From assembly GCF_002115785.1 (NCBI RefSeq), contig NZ_JFJY01000003.1, forward strand, positions 124,001-188,000: a stretch of DNA of 64,000 bases. The letters are read 5' to 3'. The notes below the pieces were generated by a model. It saw only the letters and a list, made by a program, of their open reading frames with translations. It had not been told where the DNA came from and ran no database searches. This document shows, piece after piece, positions 9,564-18,885 of the stretch. This DNA comes from Thalassospira sp. MCCC 1A03138 (GTDB lineage Bacteria; Pseudomonadota; Alphaproteobacteria; Rhodospirillales; Thalassospiraceae). Each line of letters begins with the position of its first letter. The stretch's first letter is position 1. The position numbers were made by a program, and so were the translations under genes.

Positions 9564-9916
9564 TGCACAACCTTAGATTTGGCACAGACAAACGAGGTCT
9601 TCGACCGACTGGCTGAAGGTGCAAAACAAGATACAGCTGTATTGATTGGATGAGACCAAGTCTCCCCATTGCCCCCTAGCAAACCTCCGAAGCCTCCGTC
9701 TTTTTGTTATCGGGTTTTCCCCGGTTCTAGCCTTTGGACACGACCATTCTTGTTGTGGTTCTTTATCCAAAAGCGCGATTAGAGCACAAACCTTAGACAC
9801 ATGAGGTCGAAGGCTGCAAGCGGCTTTGATAAATTGGTCAAAAACACCAAATCGTATTTCATTCTTAGAATAAAACACCAACACCACCGAATGCACCGGC
9901 CCTTATATTGTATATT
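9564..9916. promoter_or_regulatory. livH upstream region with 12-base palindrome at 9631-9642
   Basis: This 353-base gap holds no convincing gene. The perfect palindrome ATACAGCTGTAT at 9631-9642, about 70 bases upstream of the livH ATG, is a candidate operator for the liv operon. No clear sigma-70 box or terminator could be assigned with confidence. The minus-strand small gene ending at 9917 points into this region and no strong terminator for it is visible. Confidence 0.4.
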
Positions 9917-10108
9917 TTATCCCTTATTAATGACGTATTCAAGTTTTTGTACCGCGACGCGCTTTAGTTGCTCCGGATTCCTTGAAACCGGCCCTGCCAC
10001 GGTCACCTCGATTCCCGTTTTGCCATCAATTGCCGTGCAGCGCAGATAGCTGCCAACCTGTCGCAATTCGAAATAAATCTCTCGCGGTGCATTGTTTCTG
10101 GTTGTCAT
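9917..10108 (-). CDS. Small conserved hypothetical protein (DUF6898-like)
   Basis: A 63-residue protein, MTTRNNAPREIYFELRQVGS at its start, with a compact alternating pattern that suggests a small beta-rich fold: EIYFELRQ, YLRCTAID, GIEVTVAGP, then a C-terminal helix EQLKRVAVQKLEYVI. Similar short proteins occur across Alphaproteobacteria and I associate them with DUF6898; no function is known to me. There are no membrane segments and no metal ligands. It lies between the liv operon and the valine-degradation genes on the same strand, but the terminator at 10190-10224 separates it from mmsB, so it is probably a separate unit. Confidence 0.7.
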   Translation of the reverse strand: MTTRNNAPREIYFELRQVGSYLRCTAIDGKTGIEVTVAGPVSRNPEQLKRVAVQKLEYVINKG

Positions 10109-10189
10109 TCATCAATCCGGGAAATTCTGTATCGGCGCTTTGATCGCTAGCCAGCACAAATCTACCACTAATGCAGGCCACGGTATTCA

Positions 10190-10224
10190 TAAAAAAAACA
10201 GACCCGGCAAATACCGGGCCTGCA
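10190..10224 (-). terminator. Terminator of the valine-degradation genes
   Basis: On the minus strand the stem CAGGCCCGG/CCGGGTCTG is followed by eight consecutive T. It lies about 25 bases beyond the mmsB stop and is one of the strongest terminators in the window. Confidence 0.92.
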
Positions 10225-10249
10225 TGACATACCTCATAATGCCGTAGCG

Positions 10250-11140
10250 TTACTTGTCGCCGTCTAGCATTTTGACAATTGCCGAGAAATCCATCCCACC
10301 ATTTCCGCTATTTGAATAAAGCGCATACAGGCTTTCAGCCAATGCCCCCATTGGCGTTGTTGCCCCGGCGGTTGCGGCCGCCTGTTGCGCCAGTTTCAAA
10401 TCTTTCAGCATCATGTCCACCGCAAATCCCGGTTGATAGTCACGATTTGCCGGAGACGTCGGAACCGGCCCCGGCACGGGACAATAACTCGTCAGGGACC
10501 AGCACTGACCGGATGCTTTTGACGAAATATCAAACAGCTTCTGCGCATCCAGTCCTAGACGCTTGGCAAGCATAAAGGCTTCGGACACCGCAATCATGCT
10601 GACGCCAAGCACCATGTTGTTACAAATCTTTGCCGCCTGCCCGGCCCCGCTGGTGCCGGCGTGAATGATATTGCTGCCCATTCCTTCAAGAACCGGCTTC
10701 GCGCTATCAAAATCACCATCATCGCCACCAACCATAAAGGTCAGTGTTCCGGCAGTAGCCCCCGCAACCCCGCCAGAGATCGGCGCGTCAACAGAGCCAA
10801 GACCTTTGGCCTTCGCCAACTCTGCAGCTTTGCGTGCGGCATCAACTTCGATGGTGGAGCTATCAATCAAAAGTGTGCCCGCCCTGGCGTTGGCAATCAC
10901 GCCGTCTGGTCCGTCATAAACCGACAGCACGTGCTTTCCAGCAGGAAGAACTGTGACAACGAACTCGACATCCTTTGCCGCATCGGCAACCGTCGATGCC
11001 TTGGTTGCTCCTTCTGTAACCGCCTTGCCGACGGCGGCTTCGGACAAATCAAAAACCTTCAGCGCGTGTCCGGCCTTGATCAGGTTGGCCGCCATCGGCC
11101 CACCCATATTTCCCAGACCGATGAAGCCGATTTTCGCCAT
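10250..11140 (-). CDS. mmsB: 3-hydroxyisobutyrate dehydrogenase
   Basis: This enzyme oxidises 3-hydroxyisobutyrate to methylmalonate semialdehyde with NAD+ in valine catabolism. The 296-residue protein has the dinucleotide motif GLGNMG at residues 8-13. The substrate-binding motif is DAPISGGVAGATAGTLTFMVGG (in parts at about 118-139). The catalytic lysine is K171 in GQAAKICNN. The family includes tartronate semialdehyde and other beta-hydroxyacid dehydrogenases. The adjacent acyl-CoA dehydrogenase and hydroxyisobutyryl-CoA hydrolase make the valine assignment strong. It is the last of three genes. The next enzyme of the pathway, methylmalonate semialdehyde dehydrogenase, is not adjacent. Confidence 0.92.
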   Translation of the reverse strand: MAKIGFIGLGNMGGPMAANLIKAGHALKVFDLSEAAVGKAVTEGATKASTVADAAKDVEFVVTVLPAGKHVLSVYDGPDGVIANARAGTLLIDSSTIEVDAARKAAELAKAKGLGSVDAPISGGVAGATAGTLTFMVGGDDGDFDSAKPVLEGMGSNIIHAGTSGAGQAAKICNNMVLGVSMIAVSEAFMLAKRLGLDAQKLFDISSKASGQCWSLTSYCPVPGPVPTSPANRDYQPGFAVDMMLKDLKLAQQAAATAGATTPMGALAESLYALYSNSGNGGMDFSAIVKMLDGDK

Positions 11141-11206
11141 TTGGAGTCTCCTCTGATTTCTCGATGATCGAGATTCTATTTTGATTTCTGTCAGTTACAG
11201 AACCAG

Positions 11207-12307
11207 TCAGAACTGCAACTTCAACTCTTTATCTTCAGGTAAAAGGTCAAAATATGCCGCCACATCGCGCGGATCTACCTGACCAATATCGGCGTGTTGC
11301 CATTTCGGACTGTGATCCTTGTCAACAATCACCGCACGGACCCCCTCAAACAGATCGGGCATACGAACGGTGCGCTGTGACAAGCGGAATTCCATCGCCA
11401 GATCCTGCGCCAGCGTCATGTCGCGTCCCTGGCGGATCTGTTCGAAAGCCATGCAAACAGCAATTGGCGATTTGCTTCGCAGTATTTTGGCCGTTTCTTT
11501 TGCAAAATCAGTCAAAGACGCGTCAAGTGCGGCAAAAATATCTGCCACCGTATCGGCACCAAACAGCTTGTCGATCTCGGTGCGTAGGGTATTCAGAAGC
11601 CCCTCTTCACCTTTCACATGATGATCATCCAGAACTTTCTTCACCGCTGCAAACGGATCATTCTCGCCTTCTATGGCCGACAGATCCGACTTCAGCGCGG
11701 TAATATTTTCGCTATTCACATTATGGGTTGCCAAGTCGGCATAAAGGCAATCTGCGGCCTTTATCCGGGCCCCCGTCAAGCCAAGATAGAGGCCGATCTG
11801 CCCCGGGCAGCGGGACAGAAAATATCCGCCCCCGACATCGGGGAAAAACCCAATCCCAGTCTCAGGCATTGCAAACAGGGTGCGTTCAGTCACTACACGG
11901 AAACGCCCGTGCACGGAAACGCCGACACCTCCCCCCATTGTAATGCCGTCCATCAAGGCAATATACGGCTTAGGATAATTTGCAATGTAATGGTTAAGGC
12001 GATACTCCCGACGATAAAAGGCATCAAGAAGTTCTTCGTCGTCGCGCTGCCGCGCGTCATAAAGCCCCCGTATATCGCCCCCGGCACAGAACGCCTTTTC
12101 GCCAGCGCCCTCAATTACAACAACAGCAACCGTCGGGTCCGTCTCCCACGCGCGAAGTTTGGCTGTGATCGCATCAACCATCGGCAGATCAAGCGCATTC
12201 AATGCCTTGGGGCGGTTTAACAGGATATGACCGATGGCTCCGTCTTTCGAGAAAACAACGGATGCCTCATTGCCATGCGATGGACTTGTCGCGTTTTCGC
12301 TGCTCAT
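11207..12307 (-). CDS. 3-hydroxyisobutyryl-CoA hydrolase (enoyl-CoA hydratase/isomerase family)
   Basis: A 366-residue crotonase-fold protein that should release 3-hydroxyisobutyrate from its CoA ester in valine degradation. The oxyanion-hole segments are KAFCAGGDIRGLYD (71-84) and MGGGVGVSVHG (124-134). The signature AMPETGIGFFPDVGGGYFLSR (in parts at 146-166) contains E149 and D157, at the positions of the catalytic pair of human HIBCH. Length about 350-380 is typical of hydrolases rather than of the shorter true hydratases. It begins 3 bases after the stop of the acyl-CoA dehydrogenase gene and is clearly cotranscribed with it. Confidence 0.92.
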   Translation of the reverse strand: MSSENATSPSHGNEASVVFSKDGAIGHILLNRPKALNALDLPMVDAITAKLRAWETDPTVAVVVIEGAGEKAFCAGGDIRGLYDARQRDDEELLDAFYRREYRLNHYIANYPKPYIALMDGITMGGGVGVSVHGRFRVVTERTLFAMPETGIGFFPDVGGGYFLSRCPGQIGLYLGLTGARIKAADCLYADLATHNVNSENITALKSDLSAIEGENDPFAAVKKVLDDHHVKGEEGLLNTLRTEIDKLFGADTVADIFAALDASLTDFAKETAKILRSKSPIAVCMAFEQIRQGRDMTLAQDLAMEFRLSQRTVRMPDLFEGVRAVIVDKDHSPKWQHADIGQVDPRDVAAYFDLLPEDKELKLQF

Positions 12308-12310
12308 AAA

Positions 12311-13450
12311 TCAATCCTTTAACGCGGCACGTGAGATGATCAGGCGCATGATTTCGTTGGTGCCTTCCAGAATCTGGTGAACCCGAAGATCGCGCAGAAG
12401 TCTCTCGACCGGGTATTCGCGGATATAGCCATAACCGCCATGAAGCTGTAGCGCTTCATTACATACCCTGAACCCGATATCCGTGCCGAAACGTTTCGCC
12501 ATAGCGCAAAACTGTGTTGCATCCGGTGCCTTGTTGTCCAGTTTCCAGGCTGCTTTGTGCAACATCAGCCGTGCTGCCTCAAGCTCAGTCACCATGTCGG
12601 CATATTTGAACTGCAAGGCCTGAAACTGATCGAGTGTCTTACCAAACTGTTTGCGAACCTTGATATGGTCGCGCGCATGCTCCATTGCGGCCCGTGCACC
12701 ACCGATGGAGCATGCAGAGATATTAAGTCTGCCGCCATCAAGCCCCATCATGGCAAACTTGAAACCTTCGCCCTCTTCTCCCAACCGGTTTTCCACCGGA
12801 ATTTTGCAATTGCTGAAAATGACGGCTGATGTCGGCTGACTGTTCCATCCCATCTTTTCTTCCAGCTTGCCAAATGACAGGCCTTCGGCATCTTTTGGAA
12901 CGATAAAGGTCGATATTCCCTTCGGGCTGTCATCGCCGGTTCGCGCCATGACAATGTAAACATCACTGCGCGATCCCCCGGAAATAAAGGCCTTTTCGCC
13001 ATTAAGGATGTAATGCGCACCGTCGCGCACAGCACGCGTACGCAACGAACCTGCATCTGATCCCGCTCCCGGCTCTGTCAGGCAATAGCTGGCGAAATGT
13101 TCCATGGTGACAAGTTTGGGAAGATATTTCTGGCGCTGATCTTCATTCCCGAAACGGTCAATCATCCAGCACGCCATGTTGTGGATCGAGATATAGGCAG
13201 CCGTTGACGGACATGCGCTTGCCAGTTCTTCGAAAATCACCGCGGCATCCAGACGGCCAAGGCCCGATCCCCCGACATCTTCGCGCGTATATATGGCGGC
13301 AAAGCCAAGTTCGGCCGCCTTGCGAAGGGTTTCTTCGGGGAAAATGTGGTTTGCATCCCACTCGCCCGCATAGGGTGCCATTTCGTTTTGTGCGAAATCG
13401 CGGGCTGCCTGTGCAAATGCCTGCTGGTCTTCAGACAGGTTGAATTCCAT
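12311..13450 (-). CDS. Acyl-CoA dehydrogenase, probably isobutyryl-CoA dehydrogenase
   Basis: A 379-residue flavoprotein of the acyl-CoA dehydrogenase family. Visible family signatures are CLTEPGAGSDAGSLRT in the flavin and substrate region and LHGGYGYIREYPVERLLRD near the C-terminus. The catalytic base is E362 in ILEGTNEIMR. The electrons go to electron-transferring flavoprotein. Assignment to isobutyryl-CoA comes mainly from the downstream hydroxyisobutyryl-CoA hydrolase and hydroxyisobutyrate dehydrogenase genes; short branched-chain acyl-CoA is the wider safe call. It is the first gene of the unit, with a palindromic candidate operator just upstream. Confidence 0.88.
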   Translation of the reverse strand: MEFNLSEDQQAFAQAARDFAQNEMAPYAGEWDANHIFPEETLRKAAELGFAAIYTREDVGGSGLGRLDAAVIFEELASACPSTAAYISIHNMACWMIDRFGNEDQRQKYLPKLVTMEHFASYCLTEPGAGSDAGSLRTRAVRDGAHYILNGEKAFISGGSRSDVYIVMARTGDDSPKGISTFIVPKDAEGLSFGKLEEKMGWNSQPTSAVIFSNCKIPVENRLGEEGEGFKFAMMGLDGGRLNISACSIGGARAAMEHARDHIKVRKQFGKTLDQFQALQFKYADMVTELEAARLMLHKAAWKLDNKAPDATQFCAMAKRFGTDIGFRVCNEALQLHGGYGYIREYPVERLLRDLRVHQILEGTNEIMRLIISRAALKD

Positions 13451-13485
13451 TGGATCGCCGCCTCTGAATGTTTTGGTATTTTCCC

Positions 13486-13501
13486 TTTACGTAAACGTGA
13501 A
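13486..13501 (-). promoter_or_regulatory. LiuR/MerR-like palindrome upstream of the acyl-CoA dehydrogenase
   Basis: The 16-base sequence TTTACGTAAACGTGAA is a near-perfect palindrome of the form TTnACGTnnACGTnAA. It lies 36-51 bases before the acyl-CoA dehydrogenase ATG and downstream of a minus-strand TTGACA (13512-13517) that could be a -35 box. MerR-family LiuR-type regulators of branched-chain amino-acid degradation are known to use sites of broadly this kind; the regulator itself is not in this window (inference). Confidence 0.5.
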
Positions 13502-13520
13502 TTCGGATCTTTGTCAATTC

Positions 13521-13542
13521 ATTCGGTATAACAGTACCGAAT
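13521..13542. promoter_or_regulatory. Perfect inverted repeat ATTCGGTA-N6-TACCGAAT
   Basis: This 22-base inverted repeat with perfect 8-base arms lies in the divergent promoter region between the valine genes and the O-acetylhomoserine sulfhydrylase gene, about 130 bases from the latter. The symmetry is typical of a dimeric repressor site. No cognate regulator can be named. Confidence 0.5.
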
Positions 13543-13674
13543 TATGTGAATAATTTCGCCTCCGACAGTTTCAGGGGCGAATTTGCGAATTTTTGTTCCA
13601 ATTTCTTGTCGGCTCGCAGCGAATATGCATTACTCCGGTGAAACCAATGCAACTTAAAAATCAGGGGAAACGAC

Positions 13675-14964
13675 ATGTCAGATTCCACGAAACCGGAAAC
13701 TATTGTTCTACACGCCGGATACCACGCAGACCCGGCAACCGGATCGGTTGCCGTACCGCTTTATCAGACAACGAGCTACCAGTTCCGCGATACCCAACAC
13801 GCGGCCGATCTTTTCGCGCTGAAAGAACTGGGTAACATCTATACCCGCCTGATGAACCCGACCAACGATGTGCTGGAACAGCGAATTGCTGCACTTGAGG
13901 GTGGCGCAGCAGCCGTAGCCGTCGGCTCTGGTCAGGCTGCATCAACCTTTTCCGTTCTCAATATCGCCCAGGCGGGTGACAATATTGTAAGTTCCACAGA
14001 CCTTTACGGCGGTACTTGGAACCTTTTTGCCAATACATTCAAACAGATGGGTATCGAAGTTCGCTTTGCCGATCCATCTGACCCGGAAAACTTCCGACGT
14101 CTGACGGATGACAAAACGCGCGCCTATTACGCCGAAACCCTGCCAAACCCTAAACTTCAGGTCTTTCCGATCAGGGAAGTCGCCAATATTGGTGACGAGC
14201 TTGGCATCCCGTTGATTATGGACAACACCGCCGCACCGGTGCTGTGCCGCCCCATCGATCATGGCGCGACGATTGTCATGTATTCGACCACCAAGTTTAT
14301 CGCTGGCCACGGTACGTCTGTTGGCGGGATTGTCGTCGATTCCGGCAAGTTTGACTGGGAAAAGCATGCCAAACGCTTCCCGTTACTGAACGAACCGGAT
14401 CCCAGCTATCACGGTGCGGTCTGGACGCAGGCCGTCAAACCCATCGGCCCGGTTGCTTATGCGATCAAACTGCGCTGCACATTGCTGCGCGACGTTGGCG
14501 CGGCCGCCTCGCCTTTCAACTCGTTCCAAACCATTCAGGGCATGGAAACACTGCCACTGCGCATGGAACGCCATTGCGAAAACAGCGCCAAAGTTGCCGA
14601 CTTCCTGTCGTCCCATCCCAAGGTTTCCAAGGTGATTTATCCGGGCAAGCAGGATGGCGAAAGCCGCCGCCGTGCCGATACTTACCTTAAGGGCGGATAC
14701 GGATCGCTGATGGGGTTTGAGCTTGCAGGTGGCAAAGAAGCCGGCGAGAAATTCATCAACAGCCTTGGCCTGTTTTACCATGTCGCCAATATCGGTGACA
14801 CAAGATCACTTGCCATCCATCCGGCCACGACAACGCACAGCCAGCTTTCCGAACAGGATCGCCTTTCATCTGGCGTGACGGACGGTTATGTCCGCCTGTC
14901 GATCGGTATCGAACATATCGATGATATCCTTGCCGATTTGAAACAGGCACTGGACAAAGCCTGA
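13675..14964 (+). CDS. metY: O-acetylhomoserine aminocarboxypropyltransferase (sulfhydrylase)
   Basis: This PLP enzyme makes homocysteine directly from O-acetylhomoserine and sulfide (Met17/MetY type). At 429 residues it has the length of O-acetylhomoserine sulfhydrylases, longer than cystathionine synthases. The N-terminus ETIVLHAGYHADPATGSVAV and YTRLMNPTNDVLE are diagnostic. The PLP lysine is K207 in YSTTKFIAGHG. An AGGGGAA site lies 8 bases before the ATG. I looked for a SAM-II type riboswitch in the leader, as is usual for alphaproteobacterial met genes, and could not find one. It is a single-gene unit with a strong terminator. Confidence 0.94.
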   Translation: MSDSTKPETIVLHAGYHADPATGSVAVPLYQTTSYQFRDTQHAADLFALKELGNIYTRLMNPTNDVLEQRIAALEGGAAAVAVGSGQAASTFSVLNIAQAGDNIVSSTDLYGGTWNLFANTFKQMGIEVRFADPSDPENFRRLTDDKTRAYYAETLPNPKLQVFPIREVANIGDELGIPLIMDNTAAPVLCRPIDHGATIVMYSTTKFIAGHGTSVGGIVVDSGKFDWEKHAKRFPLLNEPDPSYHGAVWTQAVKPIGPVAYAIKLRCTLLRDVGAAASPFNSFQTIQGMETLPLRMERHCENSAKVADFLSSHPKVSKVIYPGKQDGESRRRADTYLKGGYGSLMGFELAGGKEAGEKFINSLGLFYHVANIGDTRSLAIHPATTTHSQLSEQDRLSSGVTDGYVRLSIGIEHIDDILADLKQALDKA

Positions 14965-14985
14965 TCCATCATATCGTTGAATATG

Positions 14986-15018
14986 AAACCGGCCCTGTTT
15001 GCACGGGGCCGGTTTTTT
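14986..15018 (+). terminator. Terminator after metY
   Basis: The stem AAACCGGCCC/GGGCCGGTTT (one bulged G) is followed by a T run, 22 bases after the stop codon. Confidence 0.9.
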
Positions 15019-15084
15019 ATTGACCATTTTCCCGATCAAAGGTAAACGCGCATTATCGGCAAAACATGCAAAACAGGCAATCAG

Positions 15085-15846
15085 ATGTCGAGTGTCAATT
15101 CGCGCCAGCGTGAAATCGAAAAACTGCTTCACAGCCAGGGCACAGTTCATATTCATGACCTGTCTGCACTTTTTCATGCGTCCCTTGATACCATTCGGCG
15201 CGACCTGCGCCAGATGGAGGATGCCGGGGTCCTGCGGCGTATTCATGGGGGTGCCACATTACCAAGTACTGCCCGTGAAGGGTTTCATGACCGCGCACAG
15301 GATTTAAAACCGGAACGCTCCGAAATCGCCCGCAAGGTCGCCCATGACCTTGTTCCGGATCATGGTGTGGTCTTTTTCGACAGTGGCACGACCATCTATG
15401 AAGTCGCCCGGAATCTGAAACCGTCATTTTCCGGTACTGTGATCACGGTCAATCCCCTGATTGCTGTTGAACTGGCCAATCATCCGAATGCGAATATCAT
15501 CATGATTGGCGGCATGGTTCTGAAACGTGATCTGGCGATCTGCGGACCGACGGCCATTGATGAAATACGCAACTACAATGCCGATCTTGTGCTGCTGGGC
15601 ACCTGTGCCCTTCATCCAGAACTGGGTTTGACCACCAGCACAGCCGAAGAACGCGCCACCAAGGCAGCGATGCTGGCGCAATCTGCCGAAGCGATTGCCG
15701 TCACCACTGCCGACAAACTCGAAACCAGCTTGCCATTCAGGGTCTGTGACCTTGATGCGATTTCCCATCTTGTAACCGGCAGGAAGCTGTCGAGCGGTTA
15801 TCTGAGCAACTATACCGAACGCGGGATCAATGTGATCCTTGCCTGA
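15085..15846 (+). CDS. DeoR-family transcriptional regulator
   Basis: A 253-residue sugar-metabolism type repressor. The N-terminal winged helix-turn-helix (about residues 5-58) carries the DeoR pattern REIEKLLHSQGTVHIHDLSA followed by LDTIRRDLRQMEDAGVLRRIHGGA. The C-terminal domain (about 75-235) is the ribose-5-phosphate-isomerase-like sensor, with VFFDSGTTIYEVAR, VITVNPLIAVEL and IMIGGMVLKRDLAICGP in parts. DeoR proteins respond to phosphorylated sugars. It is followed 17 bases later by an MFS transporter gene, which is probably its target and operon partner. The ligand is unknown. Confidence 0.92.
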   Translation: MSSVNSRQREIEKLLHSQGTVHIHDLSALFHASLDTIRRDLRQMEDAGVLRRIHGGATLPSTAREGFHDRAQDLKPERSEIARKVAHDLVPDHGVVFFDSGTTIYEVARNLKPSFSGTVITVNPLIAVELANHPNANIIMIGGMVLKRDLAICGPTAIDEIRNYNADLVLLGTCALHPELGLTTSTAEERATKAAMLAQSAEAIAVTTADKLETSLPFRVCDLDAISHLVTGRKLSSGYLSNYTERGINVILA

Positions 15847-15863
15847 CGGAGGCCGAGCCCCAC

Positions 15864-17042
15864 ATGCCTATCTCCAACCAGATTGCCCATAACAGAATCC
15901 GTGCCATTTTCTTTTTGCATGGTGCCGCCTTTTCAAGCTGGGTCCCGCATATTCCGCTGGTGCAGGAGCGCCTTGGATTTGGTCACGATGATCTTGGTGC
16001 CATATTGCTGGCGGCCGCAGTTGGTGTTCTTGCCGTTATGCCTGTTGCCGGTCGTCTATCGGACAAGTTTGGCAGCGAACGGGTAGCACGCTATTCCGGG
16101 GTGGCTTATTTCATTGCCGTTGGTATTCCGGTTTTCATGCCAAGCTTCATGTCGATTGCGATTGCCATGTTCGCACTTGGCTTTTTTGGCGCGTTCCTTG
16201 ATATATCGATGAATGCCAATGGCCTGAATGTTGAGCGGGCCAAAAAACGTAGCGTCATGTCCGGCCTGCACGGTTTCTGGAGCCTTGGTGGCTTTGCCGG
16301 TGCGGGCACGACAGCCGCATGGTTTGCCCTGCCCTTGCCGGTTGAATGGCATCTTCCAGTCATGCTGGCCCTTTTCCTGATTCTGCATCTGGTCCTTCAA
16401 CGCCAGTTGATGCCTGATGCCGCCGTTCCCCATCTGGCCCAAACGCATGACGGATCATCTGCCAAACAGCGCGCGATGTTTCTGACCCTGCTGCCATTTG
16501 GGGCCTGCGCCTTCATCGGCCAGTTTGGCGAGGGTGTGATTACCGACTGGGCAACGGTTCTGATGAATACCGAACTCAATTCCGGCCCAACAATGGCGGC
16601 CGTGGGTTTTGCCTGCTATTCGGCGACCATGGCAATCACGCGCCTTTCGGGCGACTGGCTGGTTACGAAATTTGGCCGCCCGCAAATCCTGCTGTCCAGT
16701 TCGGCATGCGCATCCATTGGTCTGTTTGTTCTGGCACTTGCGCCGCATTACGTCGTTGCCTGGATCGGGTGTGCCATCGCCGGGATTGGGCTGGCTGTCA
16801 TTCTGCCGCTTTTGATTTCCGCCGCCGCACAGGCAAGTGGCAGAAGCGGCGGTGCGGTCGTTTCAACCATTGCAGCAACCGGTTACACGGCCCTGATGGC
16901 CGGGCCACCGGTAATCGGGGCAATCGGCCAACAGGTTGGCCTGGTTACGGCTTTTGTCCTGACGGCAAGTTTTCTGTCTTTAATCATCCCGGTCTATCTG
17001 CTGACCATGCGTAAACGCCTTTATCGCACCAGCAACAGTTGA
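15864..17042 (+). CDS. MFS transporter (YbjJ-like)
   Basis: A 392-residue inner-membrane protein with about twelve hydrophobic segments in two halves. The MFS loop motif between helices 2 and 3 reads GRLSDKFGSERVAR. The segment GLHGFWSLGGFAGAG in the fifth-helix region resembles the YbjJ/inner-membrane MFS group related to sugar exporters and fucose-type permeases. The gene follows the DeoR regulator with a GGAGG site and a 17-base gap, so both are likely in one transcript. A sugar or sugar-derived substrate is plausible from that pairing only. No terminator was seen before hemB. Confidence 0.85.
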   Translation: MPISNQIAHNRIRAIFFLHGAAFSSWVPHIPLVQERLGFGHDDLGAILLAAAVGVLAVMPVAGRLSDKFGSERVARYSGVAYFIAVGIPVFMPSFMSIAIAMFALGFFGAFLDISMNANGLNVERAKKRSVMSGLHGFWSLGGFAGAGTTAAWFALPLPVEWHLPVMLALFLILHLVLQRQLMPDAAVPHLAQTHDGSSAKQRAMFLTLLPFGACAFIGQFGEGVITDWATVLMNTELNSGPTMAAVGFACYSATMAITRLSGDWLVTKFGRPQILLSSSACASIGLFVLALAPHYVVAWIGCAIAGIGLAVILPLLISAAAQASGRSGGAVVSTIAATGYTALMAGPPVIGAIGQQVGLVTAFVLTASFLSLIIPVYLLTMRKRLYRTSNS

Positions 17043-17086
17043 TCCGCCGTCAATTCTGTCCCATAAATTGGGCACCTCATTTCTGA

Positions 17087-18124
<1,038 letters not shown>

Positions 18125-18130
18125 CAAGGA

Positions 18131-18161
18131 AACTTTTTTCCACCTTTCTGGAAAAAGTTCT
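18131..18161 (+). terminator. First hairpin after hemB
   Basis: The inverted repeat AACTTTTTTCCA/TGGAAAAAGTT follows the hemB stop within 10 bases. The stem is A-T rich and the trailing run is short, so it may be only a weak terminator ahead of the stronger one at 18225. Confidence 0.5.
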
Positions 18162-18224
18162 TGATTTGTTCTTTTTACTGTGGCATAAAGATAAAGTCAA
18201 CAGGACAAATGGGTCCGGAGACAA

Positions 18225-18260
18225 AACCCGCAAAGCGTGATTCGCTTTTGCGGGTTTTTT
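18225..18260 (+). terminator. Strong terminator downstream of hemB
   Basis: The stem AACCCGCAAAAGCG-like/CGCTTTTGCGGGTT (arms 18225-18237 and 18243-18256) is followed by a T run to 18260. Confidence 0.88.
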
Positions 18261-18262
18261 GC

Positions 18263-18885
18263 GTTTCGGGCGGCAAAACAGGAATGGGATGATGATAGAG
18301 CAGCGATCTGATCGTCTGAAAGGACGACGGCGGTATCGCCAAAGGGGCATCACTGGCGCATGGAAAAGTTATTACGGCGGTGGTGCGTCCGGGCCGTGAG
18401 GCCGCCGGAAATTTACGAAAAACTGTGGTTTATCATGACGGGAGAAATGCGCCCTTGGGCAAGGGTGCTTGTTCGGGGCAGCGAGAGCCGGGCTGAGGTC
18501 AGCCCATCCCGCCGCTACCCAACAGGTCGGTGAAGTCTGGCAATGCCGAGGATCAGCAGGCCCGAATTGCGTCTGCATTGGATCGGCTGGCTGAATTGGT
18601 TGGCTTGACGATGGGGCCGATGGATCATGATGGATCATTCGGAGATGCCGAAAGGCTGGTCGTCAATGGCGGGATTTGTCCCTGCCCTGCGACAACGCCT
18701 TCGTCCTTGGGGCGAGGTGCGCTTGCAGTGTCCATCGAAAGCCCGAGGCGTTTGTTCGGGGCAGCAGGGACTGGGGCGTGGTCGGTCTGGTGCAAAATCC
18801 AGTTCTGTCCAGCCTACCCGGTCGGTAGCGTTTGTCGATGCAAAGGGCAGTGGGATTGGTTGGAGTGGTTTGTCGGTTGATCAAA
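18263..18885. other. Non-coding, G-rich stretch with diverged internal repeats
   Basis: No gene is supported here. Open frames at 18372-18638 (minus), 18530-18880 and 18627-19061 (plus) have no domain, no ribosome site and unnatural composition. Two segments, around 18450-18610 and 18700-18870, share landmarks in the same order: a CCTTGGG(C/G)...AGGTGC or AGGGTGC stretch, then TTGTTCGGGGCAGC, then ACCC...GGTCGGT, then GATTGGTTGG or a close variant. This looks like an old, decayed tandem duplication or remnant of a repeat element. Confidence 0.45.

Noticed and set aside
18372-18638. 88-residue minus-strand frame, Pro/His-rich
   Set aside because: Lies in the decayed repeat region, with no ribosome site or homology that I recognise.
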